Part shown: in pieces, positions 1 to 12,958 of the stretch
Layout: every line of letters starts with the position of its first letter
Position numbering within the stretch: position 1 is the stretch's first letter
NCBI GenBank assembly: GCA_021234535.1
Contig: CM037838.1
Span: forward strand, 25,707,969 to 25,771,968
Origin: Stichopus chloronotus
Lineage: Eukaryota > Echinodermata > Holothuroidea > Aspidochirotida > Stichopodidae
Reading direction: 5' to 3'
Length of the DNA: 64,000 bases
Program-made: the position numbers and the translations under genes
Notes under the pieces: generated by a model
Told to the model about the DNA's origin: nothing
Database searches by the model: none
The model's input: only the letters and a program-made list of their open reading frames with translations

Positions 1-21
1 ATGTGTAAAAATCAGGTCAGT

Positions 22-243
22 TTATTCAAAGTGCAGTTTTTCTTTGCAGTGTATGCCTGGCTGTAATTCTGAAGTTTTCATTGCTGCTGACTCAAGTTCC
101 TGAATGACATGAGGGAAGGCTGATAAACAATTGCTTATTCTGATAAGAAAGAACAACAATTTTGGATGGTAACAAAGTACTTTAATTTGAACAAATCGTC
201 TTTGCTGTAAGGTTTTCATCATGTCTGCCAATAAGTGCACCAT
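22..243 (-). CDS. Possible terminal exon fragment, unknown protein
   Basis: A minus-strand frame of 73 codons includes LADMMKTLQQRRFVQIKVLC and LSAFPHVIQELES, with more even composition than nearby chance frames. Its TAA stop overlaps an AATAAA. It could be the last exon of a gene running leftwards, possibly the one starting near 6956. No convincing acceptor was found and I recognise no family, so this may be chance. Confidence 0.15.
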   Translation of the reverse strand: MVHLLADMMKTLQQRRFVQIKVLCYHPKLLFFLIRISNCLSAFPHVIQELESAAMKTSELQPGIHCKEKLHFE

Positions 244-3200
244 GAAATCGAGAGCTCAGGATGACCTGGATTCATGACTGATGTGATTGTTTTTCTGAGT
301 TTCTTGAATAACGTTGGCATGAGCAAGTTCTTCCCCCCCCAAAAAAAAAAAAAAAAATTCAAACTTTTTTTTGCTTTTTTGGAATACAAATACAGGGAGA
401 AAAGAGAGAAATCTCGCACCATTTTGCATAGATCTACAATCATTCAAAAAGGCAAATATTTTCCCTCCCCCTCGACAGCACTCTCACATTGTTGTGTGCC
501 CCCTCCCCTCTAAAATCAATGCCTCTGGGTTACATCACATCTATCACTGAGCAATGCTAATCCTAACTAGTTTGTATGAATCTTTATTGTTGACCATCTT
601 CTCTCACTGCAGAATGAAGTCGATCACATACAGGGCTGTGCAGATGAAGTAACATTACTCCGATGGATGTTGAATCTCCATCTGCATCCATCATGGAGGC
701 GAGGTAATGGGCCCCCTTCTTCCATTCTGACCATGAGTGGGGCCTCTACAACTGCATTGCACCCAGTATGGTGTCAAGTCAGAAGAAATACCCAAGATCA
801 GCTGCAGACCTCCCACACAATCAGATCTGTCATTTTAAAAAAGATAATTTCCACAATTACATAAACAATTTAATCAAATAAGTTCCATCAGAAAACTCCC
901 ACTAACCAATTCTTTCACTCACCTCAGCATTCAATATTTAAAATGGGTGATGACTGATAAGTAATCACTCTCGCAGGATTTACCGACAGGTGTTTCCACT
1001 ATCCACAACCACATCCCCCTCTTCCCCTCTGGTACTCCAGTATACTTTTGTTTTCAATTTTTTTTTTTTTGAGTCCTTGTTTAAACCACAGGAATAAATA
1101 CCTATTTACTTCTGTGATTTGAACCCACATGCATGGTCATCACCGCATATATTATCCAGTCCACATCTGTTGCCATGGTGATGTTATTGTCCTCCTTGAT
1201 GTACATTTATACAGGGTGACATTTTTAAAGCAAAAATTAGGCCTGTGAATTAAGATCTTTAAGAAGTGAACCTACACCTTCTAACGTTCCTCTGCCTTAG
1301 TAGCATCCTGGACAGAGCCTCCTGATTCAGCAAACTACAACCCAAAAAGTTGGGGGCTCAAACTGAACTGTAATTATTACCATCCAACAGAGACATCAAT
1401 CTTTGCTTGGAACGACCTCTTGATCCTAACCTTCCCCACTTGTCTGGAGCCTTGGTGATTTATCACTGACTGCTAACCACCTGCAGCAGCTGGTAAAACT
1501 TAGTTTTGCATGCAGCCTCCCCTTAAATCCAGCAATGAGCCTGCTTAAATACACAACTGGTAAATCATGTACACATTTTTAGACATACTGAATGGTTAAT
1601 GCTGCTATTTAAATGGTCCCAGTGCAGGATATTTACACATGTGCAAGATGAACTTGGAATGATATTGCATGATGTTTTCTTTTCTTCTCGACATATATGT
1701 GGTAAAAACAACACCTGATGAATATAAATGTCTATCATCAAAAGCCATCAAATGTTAAACCATAATCTGAAACGCACCACTTCAAACTTGAGTGGGAGTG
1801 TGTACATACCCCTAACCATCCAGCTCTATACAGAGGCCAGTTCTGACTGCAATATGTATACAGGCCTGTATTGAAAAACTAAGCTTGTTCCTGATCCTTG
1901 GTACTGTTCAGAGGAAAGCATATCAGATACCAAGCAATGGATGTCCTTGCAGCTGCTCAACTGCAAAAACTTGGAAAAGCATATTTTTTTAAATTAATTC
2001 AAATAATTTTGGTTCCAATTTACTGCCACGCAACTGCTCTTGAACGAATTCAAACAGCAACAGCTGAGGTGATGAAGATGGGGAAATAGCATGAACAGGA
2101 ATTCATCAAGCTATCATATAATAATTCAATAAGCAATCAAAATAGAGCACAGCTTTCAATTTCAGTGACAGGCTATTTTTGACCCATTTTAGATTAATTC
2201 CAGTGGGCCTACGGAATACAAATAACTGCAAACATGTGTGGGCAGAGTGCGTTGCATGGGAGGCCAATATACAGCAGATTTGTTAGAGCTGTAACTTTAT
2301 GCAAAAATCTGTACACATGTTGCACAATGAAGATTCTGGCATGTTTTGGGGTCATTTGGAAGATAATTGCGATGCTTCCTCCAGCACATACTGGCAAGGC
2401 TGCATTTCATACCATATTCAAACGAAAGTTACACCAAGAATTTACTCTCCCTATGCCACAATAAAGTGAAGTTGCACCACTTGCACTTTTTTGTGTCATG
2501 ACAACCTTGAAAAGTAAGAATATTTTCACTCTCCAAATTCTGTACAAGTTTGTCAGCTTGAGCCAACTCCGCCAATTATAATGTTTTTGAGTATTTTGCG
2601 AGCACACCAAGTAACAACTTTAAAATTTACGAGTAAAAATTTACAAAAGTGAATCTGTACATGAGGCAGCCAGTGCATGCCAAGACCTAAAGTAAGTACC
2701 ATGCCAGAGATCTTCAGTTCAGCTAGAGTGATCAGAATGCAGGCTAGCATTGCATGTTCACAGTTCTCAAACTACTACTTTCTGTAACTTGCTTTTCAGC
2801 ATTCTTTCACAAAGTTTGTCACATCATTCTGCATCCGTGGGTAGATCTATTTATCCCAAATGCAAAGCAGAGAGTACAGTGTGTGTTACTGCATTTCATA
2901 GCTGGTAATAAGTAACCAAATATATACTGACTGCTCTTTGTTCGTGACCAATGATCCTAAAAATCGGAATGGGGGGAGGGTGATTTTTTTTGGTCACATC
3001 CTTTGGGTACCCGACCAGAGCATCAGCTGTATCATTAACATTGGAATTTCCACAGTGCAGTACATCACAGTTGAGTGGGGGAAATCACCTACTCACTGAT
3101 AGGATTCACCAACTTTCCCGGAAAAAAAAGAAGGACTAGCAGAACTTTTTGAACTACTGTACAGTATTTGCTGTGTATAGTTAACTGGCAGGCGGTGAAA

Positions 3201-6200
3201 TTGAGCAATGTGACACAGCGTCTTCACACAGCAGTCAAGTGTTGTTTTCACTTTATGAAGGAACCACGTAGTTATTTTGGATCCGGGTAAAAAAATACCA
3301 TACAGGTACCTGGGTTACCATTGAAAACACCTATCAACTAATCCTGATCCAAACTTGCACGACATCTATATCTCAAGCAAAATGGTTGCAACTTCTGAGT
3401 ATACATATTCTAATTACCTTGCTTTATCTCTTACAGGAAATCACACCTCAGAAAACGTACAACCTCTTGATGACCATCTTCATCTGAAAACAATTTCAAA
3501 GAGCTGTTTCACTTAAAAAGTGTTAGGACCTGAGACCATTATATGTTCGAAATGGACTAGCATGGTAAGATTTCTACCTGGGCTTCACAGTTCACACCCT
3601 TTGTATTGTTTTTCTTACCAGGTTGTAGGAAATGGTACTCTGCAGGGACATCCTGATCTAATCTCAACATACTTTCAAGGGTCATCTATAGTGTTAGCTG
3701 ATATGTTTGACTCATGACAGACAACACCGCAAGCAAATCAGCAGTGTTTCACGAACTGGTAAATGCTCAGGTTGCACAATACCGCTTGCTGCCATTTCTG
3801 CTGCTACACTGAATAACTTTGTGAGCATGACAACTTATGGTACCTCAAATGTCACTATTTGATCACATGTGTAATTAATGCAGATTACTAATTTGAGTCA
3901 AGAAAAACCAGTAAACATTCTGAGCAAAACAGCACTAAAAATTAACGAAATTAACCTTCATGCAGCGAACATCTGAACTGATAGGAACACTGACCAAAGT
4001 ATGTATCCCCTGAAAACGGCATTTTCAGGTGACATCAGCTTCAGATAACAACTTGAACTACATACAGCAAAATTCTCTAAAATTGTTCTTCATGAGTGTT
4101 CAACCTTTTTGTTTCATCAAGAAAAGTATGTGTATTGTGATGCCAGACAAACTGAGTTGTGAGCAAAAGCTATAGCGCCTAGGGTGAAAGCAAAGTCTGA
4201 ATTGCTATTGACTAATTATCTTTGATCAAGACTTAACATGGAATTTGACTGAACACTAAGTCGTTTATTTGTAGCCTCACAGGCTACGTTTCTAGAATCT
4301 TCCTTCGGGTTTTGCACGATTGCTATACAAGATGCATACGCTTGTCGGAAAAATAGATCTTTTAAGCACACAGTCTGCATACAGCGGATTAGTGCACAAT
4401 TTCAAGTACAGCCCCAACTTCTAGAAACTGCTAGCTTTAAGAAACGGAGCGTTAAAAACGTCTGTAATTTGTGTAAAAATAGCTCACTAATCCTAACTCT
4501 TAATCTCTAACCTGGGATGCAACACTAGTGGAAAGCAAGTTGAAGTTAGTAAGCTTTTTCAGAATGGTACGAATTCTAGAGTACCATAACTGTGTCGTAC
4601 CTTCAAATTTCCTTGTGTCCGGCTCCATAGGTGGATAGTTTGAGACAATTGACCTGGACACCGATTTCTACTGCTGAATATGTCTCCTATTGGCAAGGAC
4701 TCAAGTTCTATGTTCCGACGGCACCGTAATTAGTGAGAATTCAAAGCTGCATTAATGTAGGCTAAACCATGATCTCTATACTAATATAGAGATAAATGGG
4801 CTAAATTTAGCTCAGATCTCCTCTCTCACCCCCAAGTTCTGACATGTTCCCGCTTACATTATGTATTTTATGTCTGCATCTGAGTGAACAAGGGTTTGTT
4901 ACTGTGTTATTCAATCGGCATTAGGGTCAATATAGACACAATGATGTTTCTAAGCTAGACAACAAAAGATAGGCTATAAGGAAAGGACTAAATAAGGATC
5001 TAGGCCTCAGTGTAGCCAAATAGGTGGGATTATACCTTCATGGTGAGAGTTAGTGTCTTATAATCTTTAGGCCCCCAGATTATATCCTAGCATTAACCAT
5101 GCACTTGCATACTATCAAGGGACTCAAATTTGGTTTGTCCAAGAAAGTATTTACATGCAGTGGTGCTGAAGGGGTTATTTAGGTTCTTGTTGTCCAATGT
5201 AGGTCTAGTTCACTTCAGGTTGCTCTGTATAATTGATAGCTGCTGAGCTGGACAAGTATATTCCACAGCTCCCAGCCTATGGAAAAGTGGCTAAAGACTA
5301 ATGTTCTGTTGAATTATGATATTAAGTGGCAATCCTACGCAGCAGGTTTGGATTCACATTGTCTGGTTTCCCCCTTGCCTCATTACCCTCATGGATATTT
5401 CTCAAAAAGAGAAGGCAAATCTAGTCGATGTTCATCCATGCGACCATTCATAGCAACATGGAGTGGGGATATTAGACCCTATATGCGGTTATATGCGGCT
5501 TCCTGTTCCCCACATTTTTTAATTCAAAATCTAATTTCTATAAACGTCTAGTCACTGTACGTCAGAACTAGTTGTAACTTCTACAACAGGCTGGTTCCTA
5601 CCTTCCACCACAGTAACTGTGAAAAGTTACTTTGAATAAGGGATTAAGGCCTAGTTGGGTGACTATAAGTGAGACCTAGTGGGCTACCGAAAGTCTTACG
5701 TTTGGAACAGCAGGTCACTTTGGGGACTGAACGTCATGTTAGTTGTTACATTAGGAACTAGAAGGGCTAAAATTATACCTTAAAGGGAAATAGGGCAGTT
5801 TGTTTTAGAGAAGACATCCATATTTTTGAAATCAATGTTTGTGGATGCAGAATGATAGATTATTCAAAATAAGGAAGTACAGTAGCCATCTCTTCAAGAA
5901 ATGCGCTCCTCACAGATAGAAATTCAGTTATTTGTTGCTCAACACTAATTTGTTCACCCAAACTTTTCAAAATTCAAATGATGCATCTTCCATTCACTCA
6001 TCACATGCATAATGTTTTGAGGACATGAAGCGTTGGGAGATGTTTATTGATGAGACTGAATGGCTTCACGATGATTACCACTATTTTCTTTTGTATGTCC
6101 TAATGGTGTATTCTAAACGCCCTATTTCCCTTTAAGCCTTTCCCTTGGGTCAAATCATTATACTTTACAGTTGGACAATGCCTAGCATAGCCTGAGCAAA

Positions 6201-6700
6201 TGTTACCGTTAGGGAATTGTTCACATCGTCCACTCCAGGAATGGATTCCACAGCACTAACTTAGTAGTAGGCCTAGGTTAAGTGCTACGCTTAGTTTGGT
6301 CAGTGTAGGCTTTGCTAGCCATGCAAATATTCTGCTTCAGCAAAGTCATTTAAGGCCTAAAGTTAGGCCTAGGCCTAGTAGGAGTTTCTGTCAGTTTTCT
6401 GTAGTAGGCCGAGTCCCTGATGATCGTTCAATCAGACTTCGTATGAATGATTAAGCTTAAGTTAGGTTGGCATCTTTCTTAAACTTAGGTACTAATTTAG
6501 AACTTCAGTGACCGGAAGTGACGTATCTTCCTAAAATCTTTGTTTCTGCCTAATTTCACCATAAACTTAACCCTAACTCTAATTTTAATCATGATAGTGG
6601 TTATTTAGGTTAAAGGTAGGCCTAAATAGCCTTTTAAACCTAACGAGTAACGTTAGACCCATAGGCTAACGTCAGAACACTTGTTACAGTTAGTCTATCA
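244..6700. other. No supported gene; AT-rich sequence
   Basis: Apart from a C8A17 homopolymer junction near 334-358 and short T/A runs, I see no coding frame with conserved character, no RNA gene and no complete transposon. The right third (about 4950-6680) is enriched in AGGCCTA words, including TAGGCCTA at 6268, 6364, 6370 and 6617. It may be an intron or intergenic DNA. Confidence 0.5.
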
Positions 6701-6781
6701 CTATCACTCAGTGAGCTAAAAAAAAAAAGCCCGAGGGCCTGTTACTTAGTCACGTTGCATTCAAACCTGTACTTCGCTCAC

Positions 6782-6956
6782 CCGTTGCATCTATGTCTGT
6801 CTGAGCGTAGGCACCTCCAGGAAATCCCGGACAAGCACGAAAACTAGATCGGTATTGCGTATAATCACCATCTCCGAATCTTCCAACGTTGTAAATAGTA
6901 CTCCATTTGTTACCCGATAATGACAAAACAAGGCATGTAAGCAGCCACCTATACAT
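6782..6956 (-). CDS. Possible first coding exon with signal peptide, unknown gene
   Basis: An ATG at 6954-6956 opens MYRWLLTCLVLSLSGNKW, a short basic start followed by a hydrophobic stretch like a cleavable signal peptide. It continues YNVGRFGDGDYTQYRSSF and ends at a good donor (ACGG|GTGAGC, exon end 6782). CCAAT and GC boxes lie about 360-390 bases upstream. No downstream exon could be linked with confidence, and I do not recognise the protein. It may be a chance frame. Confidence 0.3.
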
Positions 6957-7312
6957 TTTGAATACAGACACTCCTCTTTCAAACTGATTCTTCACTTTCG
7001 TTCGTTTTCAAATTCGACATAATTCCGTCTTCGTTTTGCGATAGATGTCAGTCCAGCGAGATCATAATCGTTAAATTTCTCTTGGTGATAATGCGAGTGG
7101 TGTCAGTAAATTTACTTTTTCTTGGGATATCGTTGAATGATAATCTGCCGTCTGCTTAACCAGACAGATACATGTGTTAGGATATCTGCTAACTACACAC
7201 GAAGTGTCATTTGTGAATTTCTATTTATAACTTTCTCTACACGACAGCACCGTCACGATCCCTTGTGTAGTAAACCAGGCCTGGGAAATACAACGACAGC
7301 ATCACAAACTTT

Positions 7313-7356
7313 TAAACCAATCAGCCTACCCGAACTCACAAATTTATGGGCGGAGC
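7313..7356 (-). promoter_or_regulatory. Candidate promoter elements (CCAAT and GC box)
   Basis: ACCAATCAG at about 7316 and GGGCGGAGC at about 7348 lie about 30 bases apart, in a stretch less AT-rich than its surroundings and upstream of the possible signal-peptide exon. Both motifs can work in either orientation. Pattern-based only. Confidence 0.25.
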
Positions 7357-8231
7357 ATACCATTTGTAAATGTGCAAAGTAAGTGTGTGTTCCTGTACTG
7401 TTGAGCTTCGTGGTGGCGTCAACACGTTTTTTAACACAAGTGTTCCGATCGGAACTAAATTCAGTAACTAACGACATTTATGTCCTGTTGCAATATTTCC
7501 TGCCAATTACGCAACATAGTTGTATGCGTGGGAAGCTTTTGAAGTATTTATCCGTGATCAATACAAAAGGTTGCTCTTGGAATTCATTTGAAGAATTCCT
7601 TAGTAGTGAAGGTCGAAGTATAATTTACTTTTTTTAGAAAGAAACTGCATTGTATTTGCTTTTCCGTATTCGCCAGTAGTAGATTAGTAGTAGTATTATA
7701 GAATGCAGTACACAGACATGCCAGTATCTTTCGTAGTGAGTATTTCGAAAGTTTTACCAACCACTTTCCAAAGATTATTTGCATTATTTGAAAGACTACC
7801 CTTTCTTAGCAAGTTGAACTAACCATGCAAGTGGGGTAAACATAACTCCATTGAGCTATATTTTCCGAAAACAGTGAGGTTTATTAGATGAACTTTTAGA
7901 CAAAAACAAGAGAGTGAATAAATAGTTTTTCGCTATGATATTCATGAGAGTACTCTCTTCGTTAGAACGGTTACCCTAGTGATGGGTATAAAAGTCAAGT
8001 TAAAGTAAATGTACTCAGCCGAGAGCTGATCAAAAGTTACAATAGACGTTGTTTTGTTTTTTTTTTTGGCAACGTTAAAATTACTAAAATCACCTGCGGC
8101 CAAATAACGCAATGCCATTTTTTCAATTTGCTGGCGTCTTTGAACCTACTTCAAACCTGTTGTTCCGAATAAAAAGCAAACGTTTGACTTCAAGTCGTCG
8201 GACCTGACATTCTGTTTGATCTTCTTACAAC

Positions 8232-8268
8232 CAGGCCGCAATTAGTCGGAGCGACTAATTGCGGCCTG
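8232..8268. repeat. Perfect 17 bp inverted repeat with 3-base loop
   Basis: Arms 8232-8248 and 8252-8268 are exact reverse complements around GAG (core GCAATTAGTCG/CGACTAATTGC). A second, smaller hairpin follows at 8290-8310 (GCAGGAGA...TCTCCTGC). They lie 70-150 bases left of the long-TIR element and may belong to another foldback element. Confidence 0.75.
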
Positions 8269-8378
8269 CACAATTGTTCAGCGACGATCGCAGGAGACCC
8301 AATCTCCTGCCAGTAATGTCGTAATATTTAAAAATGGCGGTTTCACGTTCCCCTGAGGACTGAAGAAAGTCTAAAGGG

Positions 8379-8760
8379 GTTCTCACACTGCAACGAATTC
8401 AGGTCGGATTACGATCCGAATTTTTTTATTTTTAGTAAATATCTTCTCCATCTCTGATCGGAAAGAACCAAAAATTTGTCAACTTGTGTAAATATATGAT
8501 TTGCACCAGAGGACTACGAAAATGAAATGCTTTTATCACAGCTTTTATCGGACACTCGTAGTCCGATAAAAGCTGTCTGTCGGTTTGGCGTCACGAAATA
8601 ATTAGTATAAATTTGATTTTCTTAGTCATGCGATACAGAGAGTTTATTTACACAAGTTGGCAAATTTTTGGTTCTTTCCGTTCAGAGATGGAGAAGATAT
8701 TGACTAAAAATAAAAAAAATTCAGATCGTAATTCGACCCGAATTCGTTGAAGTGTGAACG
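8379..8760. mobile_element. MITE-like element with ~110 bp terminal inverted repeats
   Basis: The sequence beginning GTTCTCACACTGCAACGAAT at 8379 returns as its reverse complement ending near 8760. About 110 bases per arm correspond, with a few mismatches (for instance TCTTCTCCATCTCTGA and AAGAACCAAAAATTTG in both arms). The centre holds another perfect inverted repeat (8538-8553 with 8561-8576, loop 7). There is no open frame of note, so it is a non-autonomous foldback/MITE element. I could not identify a clear target-site duplication, so the superfamily is unassigned. Confidence 0.8.
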
Positions 8761-8769
8761 CTCTTCCCA

Positions 8770-11200
8770 CAATTCTAGCTAGAATGTAAATGATGAGCCT
8801 TGAGCCTCTACCCCCATGGATTATCCACTCCTAAAAACAGTTGGTGGAAAAACTAGGGGCTAGGTCTTGGGGTTAAAGCTTGAAAATTTGAAAGTCAAAT
8901 ATGTTATAGGCCACTACAAAATTACATTGTTTAAGCCTCTATTTTGCATACATGAATATTCATATCCATTCCCATTTGTCTGTTTGATTTCAATTATTCC
9001 AGCTTTAAGGGTCAATGAAAAAAGTGGGGCAAAAGAATAAATGAAAGAGGAAGGATAATTTCTTATACAGTTCTTGTATCATCACAATCAATCTGATATG
9101 TATTACCATGTTTCAGCAGATTGCCTTTTTTTCAGTATTTCATTGATTGGGATATCGCAGAAATGAGTTCTCTTTTCAAGGCTTTTACAGCTTAAAACAC
9201 TCTGATAGTGACTTCTACAGCCATCTGGGGTCTTGTAAAGAAAAACTTCGCTCCGCGACAGCGAATGGTGGCGCTCTCTTAGATACGGTAGTACTAAGAA
9301 AGATACCTCTTGAGAAATTGCAGATATGAGATCTTTTCAAGGCTGGTTAAATGTAGCTTAAAACACAATTGCTTACAACTTGGGCTTGCGAAGCGAAAAT
9401 TTTCCGAAGCCGTGTCCTTTTAGAATTTTGTTACCTTGCCGACGTGGATGATTCGCGAATGATCTAGTATATTTTTTTATTGCAATTCAATAAATCCTGA
9501 AGAGAGACGTAGCTACAGGGTGGGGCAAGGCGTGTGCCAGGCCGGCCTAAAAAGAGAAAGATTCGGAAATTTGCCATCTCCGACACCAACCACAATGCGG
9601 TTTTCCCAAGATGAGGGAATGAGATTGCATACTTTACCCTGAAGTCGTGATGAGGCAGAGATTTGGTATAGTGGTCTGTTTCACCTTGCTAGGGAAGGGC
9701 ACGATTGCCGATCTACCAAATATTCTTTCATCCATCTCCTCTGGCCGTTGAAGGATTGCTTGACACTTAAAAGTAAAAACGAAATAGACGGTATCTCTTT
9801 TCAACTATTTCCTAACCAAATTTTGCAGTCTTTGTAATCATGCAGGGTTATCAAGTTGGGTGTTTTTAAAATCTAATTCTCGGTTTGGGTTTTTTTTTTC
9901 AGATGTGATTGGCTTCAGAAAGAGAATTTGTTTAGTTTTTGGCATTTTCTGAATGAAATTTGGCTTTTTTGTTTGTCAAACTCATTTCATCCAATAAAAA
10001 GACCAATTTTGGCATCAAACGAAATGAATCAGTCGCGACGGAACAGTATACGGGTGTGTCAGATGTAGAACTAGTCGGTGGGATAATGTCGCCTGGAATT
10101 GCAAAATAGGCTGAAGAAATTTCAATTACCAGAACAGAGAGAAAAATGATATGACAGAGGGCGTGAATTTTAGACTACTGTTATAATGTTTATTGTACTG
10201 CTTATCTTTATCTGGTGTCTCTCGATACATGAACTTGGCAATCCTGGCATCGGATCGACATTGTTTAGCATGTTCTGACTTATCACATGGTCATTCTAAA
10301 TCACCAGGCGTCTGTGCAAATGGGATTTTGACATCCCACCCCCTTGCAAAGGTGCACAGGGATTCTGACATTCCCCCCACCCGACTGCTCGCACAGAATT
10401 TAAGACTTTTAAAAGGCTGACGAGAGAACGTGAATTAATGCTGACAATGTTTCATATATGGGCAATCCAAATTACTGCCATTTTTATTATAGACTGATGA
10501 TTTTCTCATTAGTTGAGTCTGCAGACATGAGGTCCCTATTGTAAGAATGGGTACGAGAAGTTTAGGACACATGGGAAGTGCTGTTTCCGGCCATCCGGAG
10601 GATTTCCAATAAAAATGTTTATTAGCCTAGGTAGTGGCGCTCTGCTTAAATAATCCCCAGACCTGCAGACGCGAATGGATAATTTCTATCTTGCGATAGT
10701 CCTGCTCATGCAGCGGGTGCAAAAAGGCTTGATCCTCAGGCCATCCCTCCTCCTTCTCTCCTGGTGAAAATGCTGGACACGTGTCAGATTACCCAATTAT
10801 GGTCTACTATATTTCACCAAGCAAGATTTAAAATTTAGATCATTACTTAAAAAAGAAAAGGAATTTCTGGAGATTTCTGGGAGGCAACCCTACGTTTAAA
10901 CAGGACGGCGATCAAGACAGTAATTGGTTCCATCATATCACCATGGGCCAAAAGGCTCAGCTTATACCAATCCCCACCCCCCTTCTCGGTAAAAAGCCCA
11001 GCTTACACCATCGAACTGCTAGATATGTTAAAATGTTACAGAGTCGAAGATTGAAAACAACCACCTAGGAGTTTCTTTACAAATTAATACATAGTTATTG
11101 GTTGAAGGAGTGACATTGGAATCGAATTGCTTTTGCATCGCCTCATGGTCGCTTTGATACTCGAGTCACAAAAATTAAGTAAAATATTTTCTTCTTCATG
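8770..11200. other. No supported feature between the MITE and the LINE
   Basis: Short open frames here (for example 9147-9329 and 10193-10420) show no family signature and no good splice context. I found no tRNA or other RNA gene. Probably intergenic. Confidence 0.5.
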
Positions 11201-11228
11201 ACAGGCCCGTGATACGGTCCTCCAATGT

Positions 11229-12958
11229 GTTGACTGAGTTTGCCCCGACAAGCGTGGAGGAACTTCTGGAGATTGTTAAAGATACTGGTATCAAGTGCAG
11301 TCCCAGTGATCCTCTTGCCCAGTAATATTGTACATGACCATATTGATACACTCCTTCCTTTCTGGCGTAAGCTTGTTAATCTTTCCCTCTCTACGTGGTC
11401 TGTAGATGGTGTTAAACAATCTGATGTTACGCCCTTAATTAAAAAACCTTTAGACAAAGAATGTTTTCGTAATTATCGGCCTACTTCTAATCTTCAGTGT
11501 ACTGACAAACTGATTGAGACAGTTATACTTAAACGTTTAAATGATCACATGGATCGTCATCAACTCCATATGCACCATCAATCTGGCTACAGAAAGTATC
11601 ACAGCACAGAGACAGCCTTACTTAAAATTGTAAATGATATGTTATGTGCTGCTGATGCCAATAATGTTTCTATTCTTATTCTTCTTGATCTCAGTGCTGC
11701 TTTTGATACTGTGGATCATGATAAACTGCTTACTGTTCTGTATCACGATATCGGCATACGTGGTATTGCTTTCAAATGGTTCAATTCCTTTTTTGATCGG
11801 TAGGTCTCAGAGAGTTAAAGTTGGCTCTAGTTTCTCTAGCTATATCGATGTTGAGTATGGTGTTCCTCAGGGGTCTGTCCTTGGCCCCGTTCTGTTCAAT
11901 ATACATATTCGTTCTTTATACACGAAAATTGAAAACCTTGGTTTTAAGATTGAAGGGTATGCTTGATGACCATCAGGTGTATAAGTCCTTCTCTCATGCC
12001 TTGAATCATGACATTCAACAGTGTTTTTCCGTTTTAACTTCTTGGATGAATTCTCACTTTCTGTGTTTCAACCCTAGTAAAACCGATATTATTCTTGTTG
12101 GCCGTGACAATGTTTTGGGTGACATCAGTATTGGTGGCACCTTTATAAACAACAGTGATTGTGTAAGGTTCGCCAACTCCGTAAAAAGTCTAAGTGTTTG
12201 CCTAGATAATAAGCTCACGTTTGTCAAACAAATCTCTGCTACTGCTTCCTTCTGCTTTTCTGTCCTTCGTAAACTTTCTAAGCTCAAACCGTATTTAAAT
12301 TCTGATCAGCTTAAGACTCTTGTTACGGCATTAGTTCTCTCTAAGATCGATTATTGTAATTGCTTGTATTATGGTATTTAATCAGAGTTTCTTGAATTAA
12401 CTACAGATTGTTGAAAATTGTGCTGCTAGGTTAACTTATGGTAGAAAGAAAGAACATGTTTCTGACCTCTTTGTTCAGCTGCACTGGTTCCGTGTTCGCG
12501 AAAGAATCTTTTTCAAAGTAATTTTAATGGTTTTCAAATGCCTCCGTGGCTTAGCTCCGGTCTGCTTATCCGATCTCTTCACCACCTCTACTCTTTCTAA
12601 TGCAGTTGTCTTACCAAATAATACTTCTACCCTCTGTGACAGATCATTTGTAATTTGTGGTCCTAAATTGTGGAATTCTCTTCCTGATGATCTCCGGAAC
12701 ATGCACAGTATACATAGTTTCAAGAAACACCTAAGACATTTTCTCTTTTCTAATGCGAATAATTTTGTAATGAAGCTCAATGTTAAGTAAGTGCCTTTTG
12801 TATACATTTGATGTTCTTTCCATTTTGTTTTCTATTATTTTAAATTGCTTCTACTATTTAACATTGGTTATTTTGTTTTCAGCACGACCGTGCATGCCTT
12901 GTAAGTCAAGGTAGAGGCTGTGCATAAACCTTTCATTCATTCATTCATTCATTCATTC
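11229..12958 (+). mobile_element. CR1/L2-like non-LTR retrotransposon, 5'-truncated and frame-broken
   Basis: Plus-strand reading frames give a reverse transcriptase of the CR1/L2/Rex type. An upstream thumb-side region (about 11229-11330) is followed by SGYRKYHSTETALLKIV, the catalytic block with LLDLSAAFDTVDHDK, then YGVPQGSVLGPVLF, and the active-site YADD region near 11960. The C-terminal domain (WNSLPDDLRNMHSIHSFKKH) ends in TAA at 12787-12789. The frame shifts near 11320, near 11801 (a stop after FFDR) and inside the YADD region at about 11965, with another stop near 12380, so the copy is dead. The element ends in an (ATTC)n run at 12933-12958, typical of the 3' end of such LINEs. The endonuclease domain is absent, consistent with 5' truncation. 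Confidence 0.9.
12933..12958 (+). repeat. (CATT)n microsatellite tail of the LINE
   Basis: Six to seven copies of CATT follow about 140 bases of 3' untranslated sequence after the LINE stop codon. CR1/L2-type elements end in short tandem repeats rather than poly(A), so this is probably the element's true 3' end. Confidence 0.8.

Noticed and set aside
3434..3486. Plus-strand exon-like stretch after TCTCTTACAG (EITPQKTYNLLMTIFI, stop)
   Set aside because: It has a good acceptor, but only 16 codons, no upstream exon and no conservation that I can judge.
5279..5551. 90-codon plus-strand open frame starting MEKWLKTNVLL
   Set aside because: No recognisable domain, low-quality context and no splice partners. 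Length is within chance expectation for 64 kb of AT-rich DNA.
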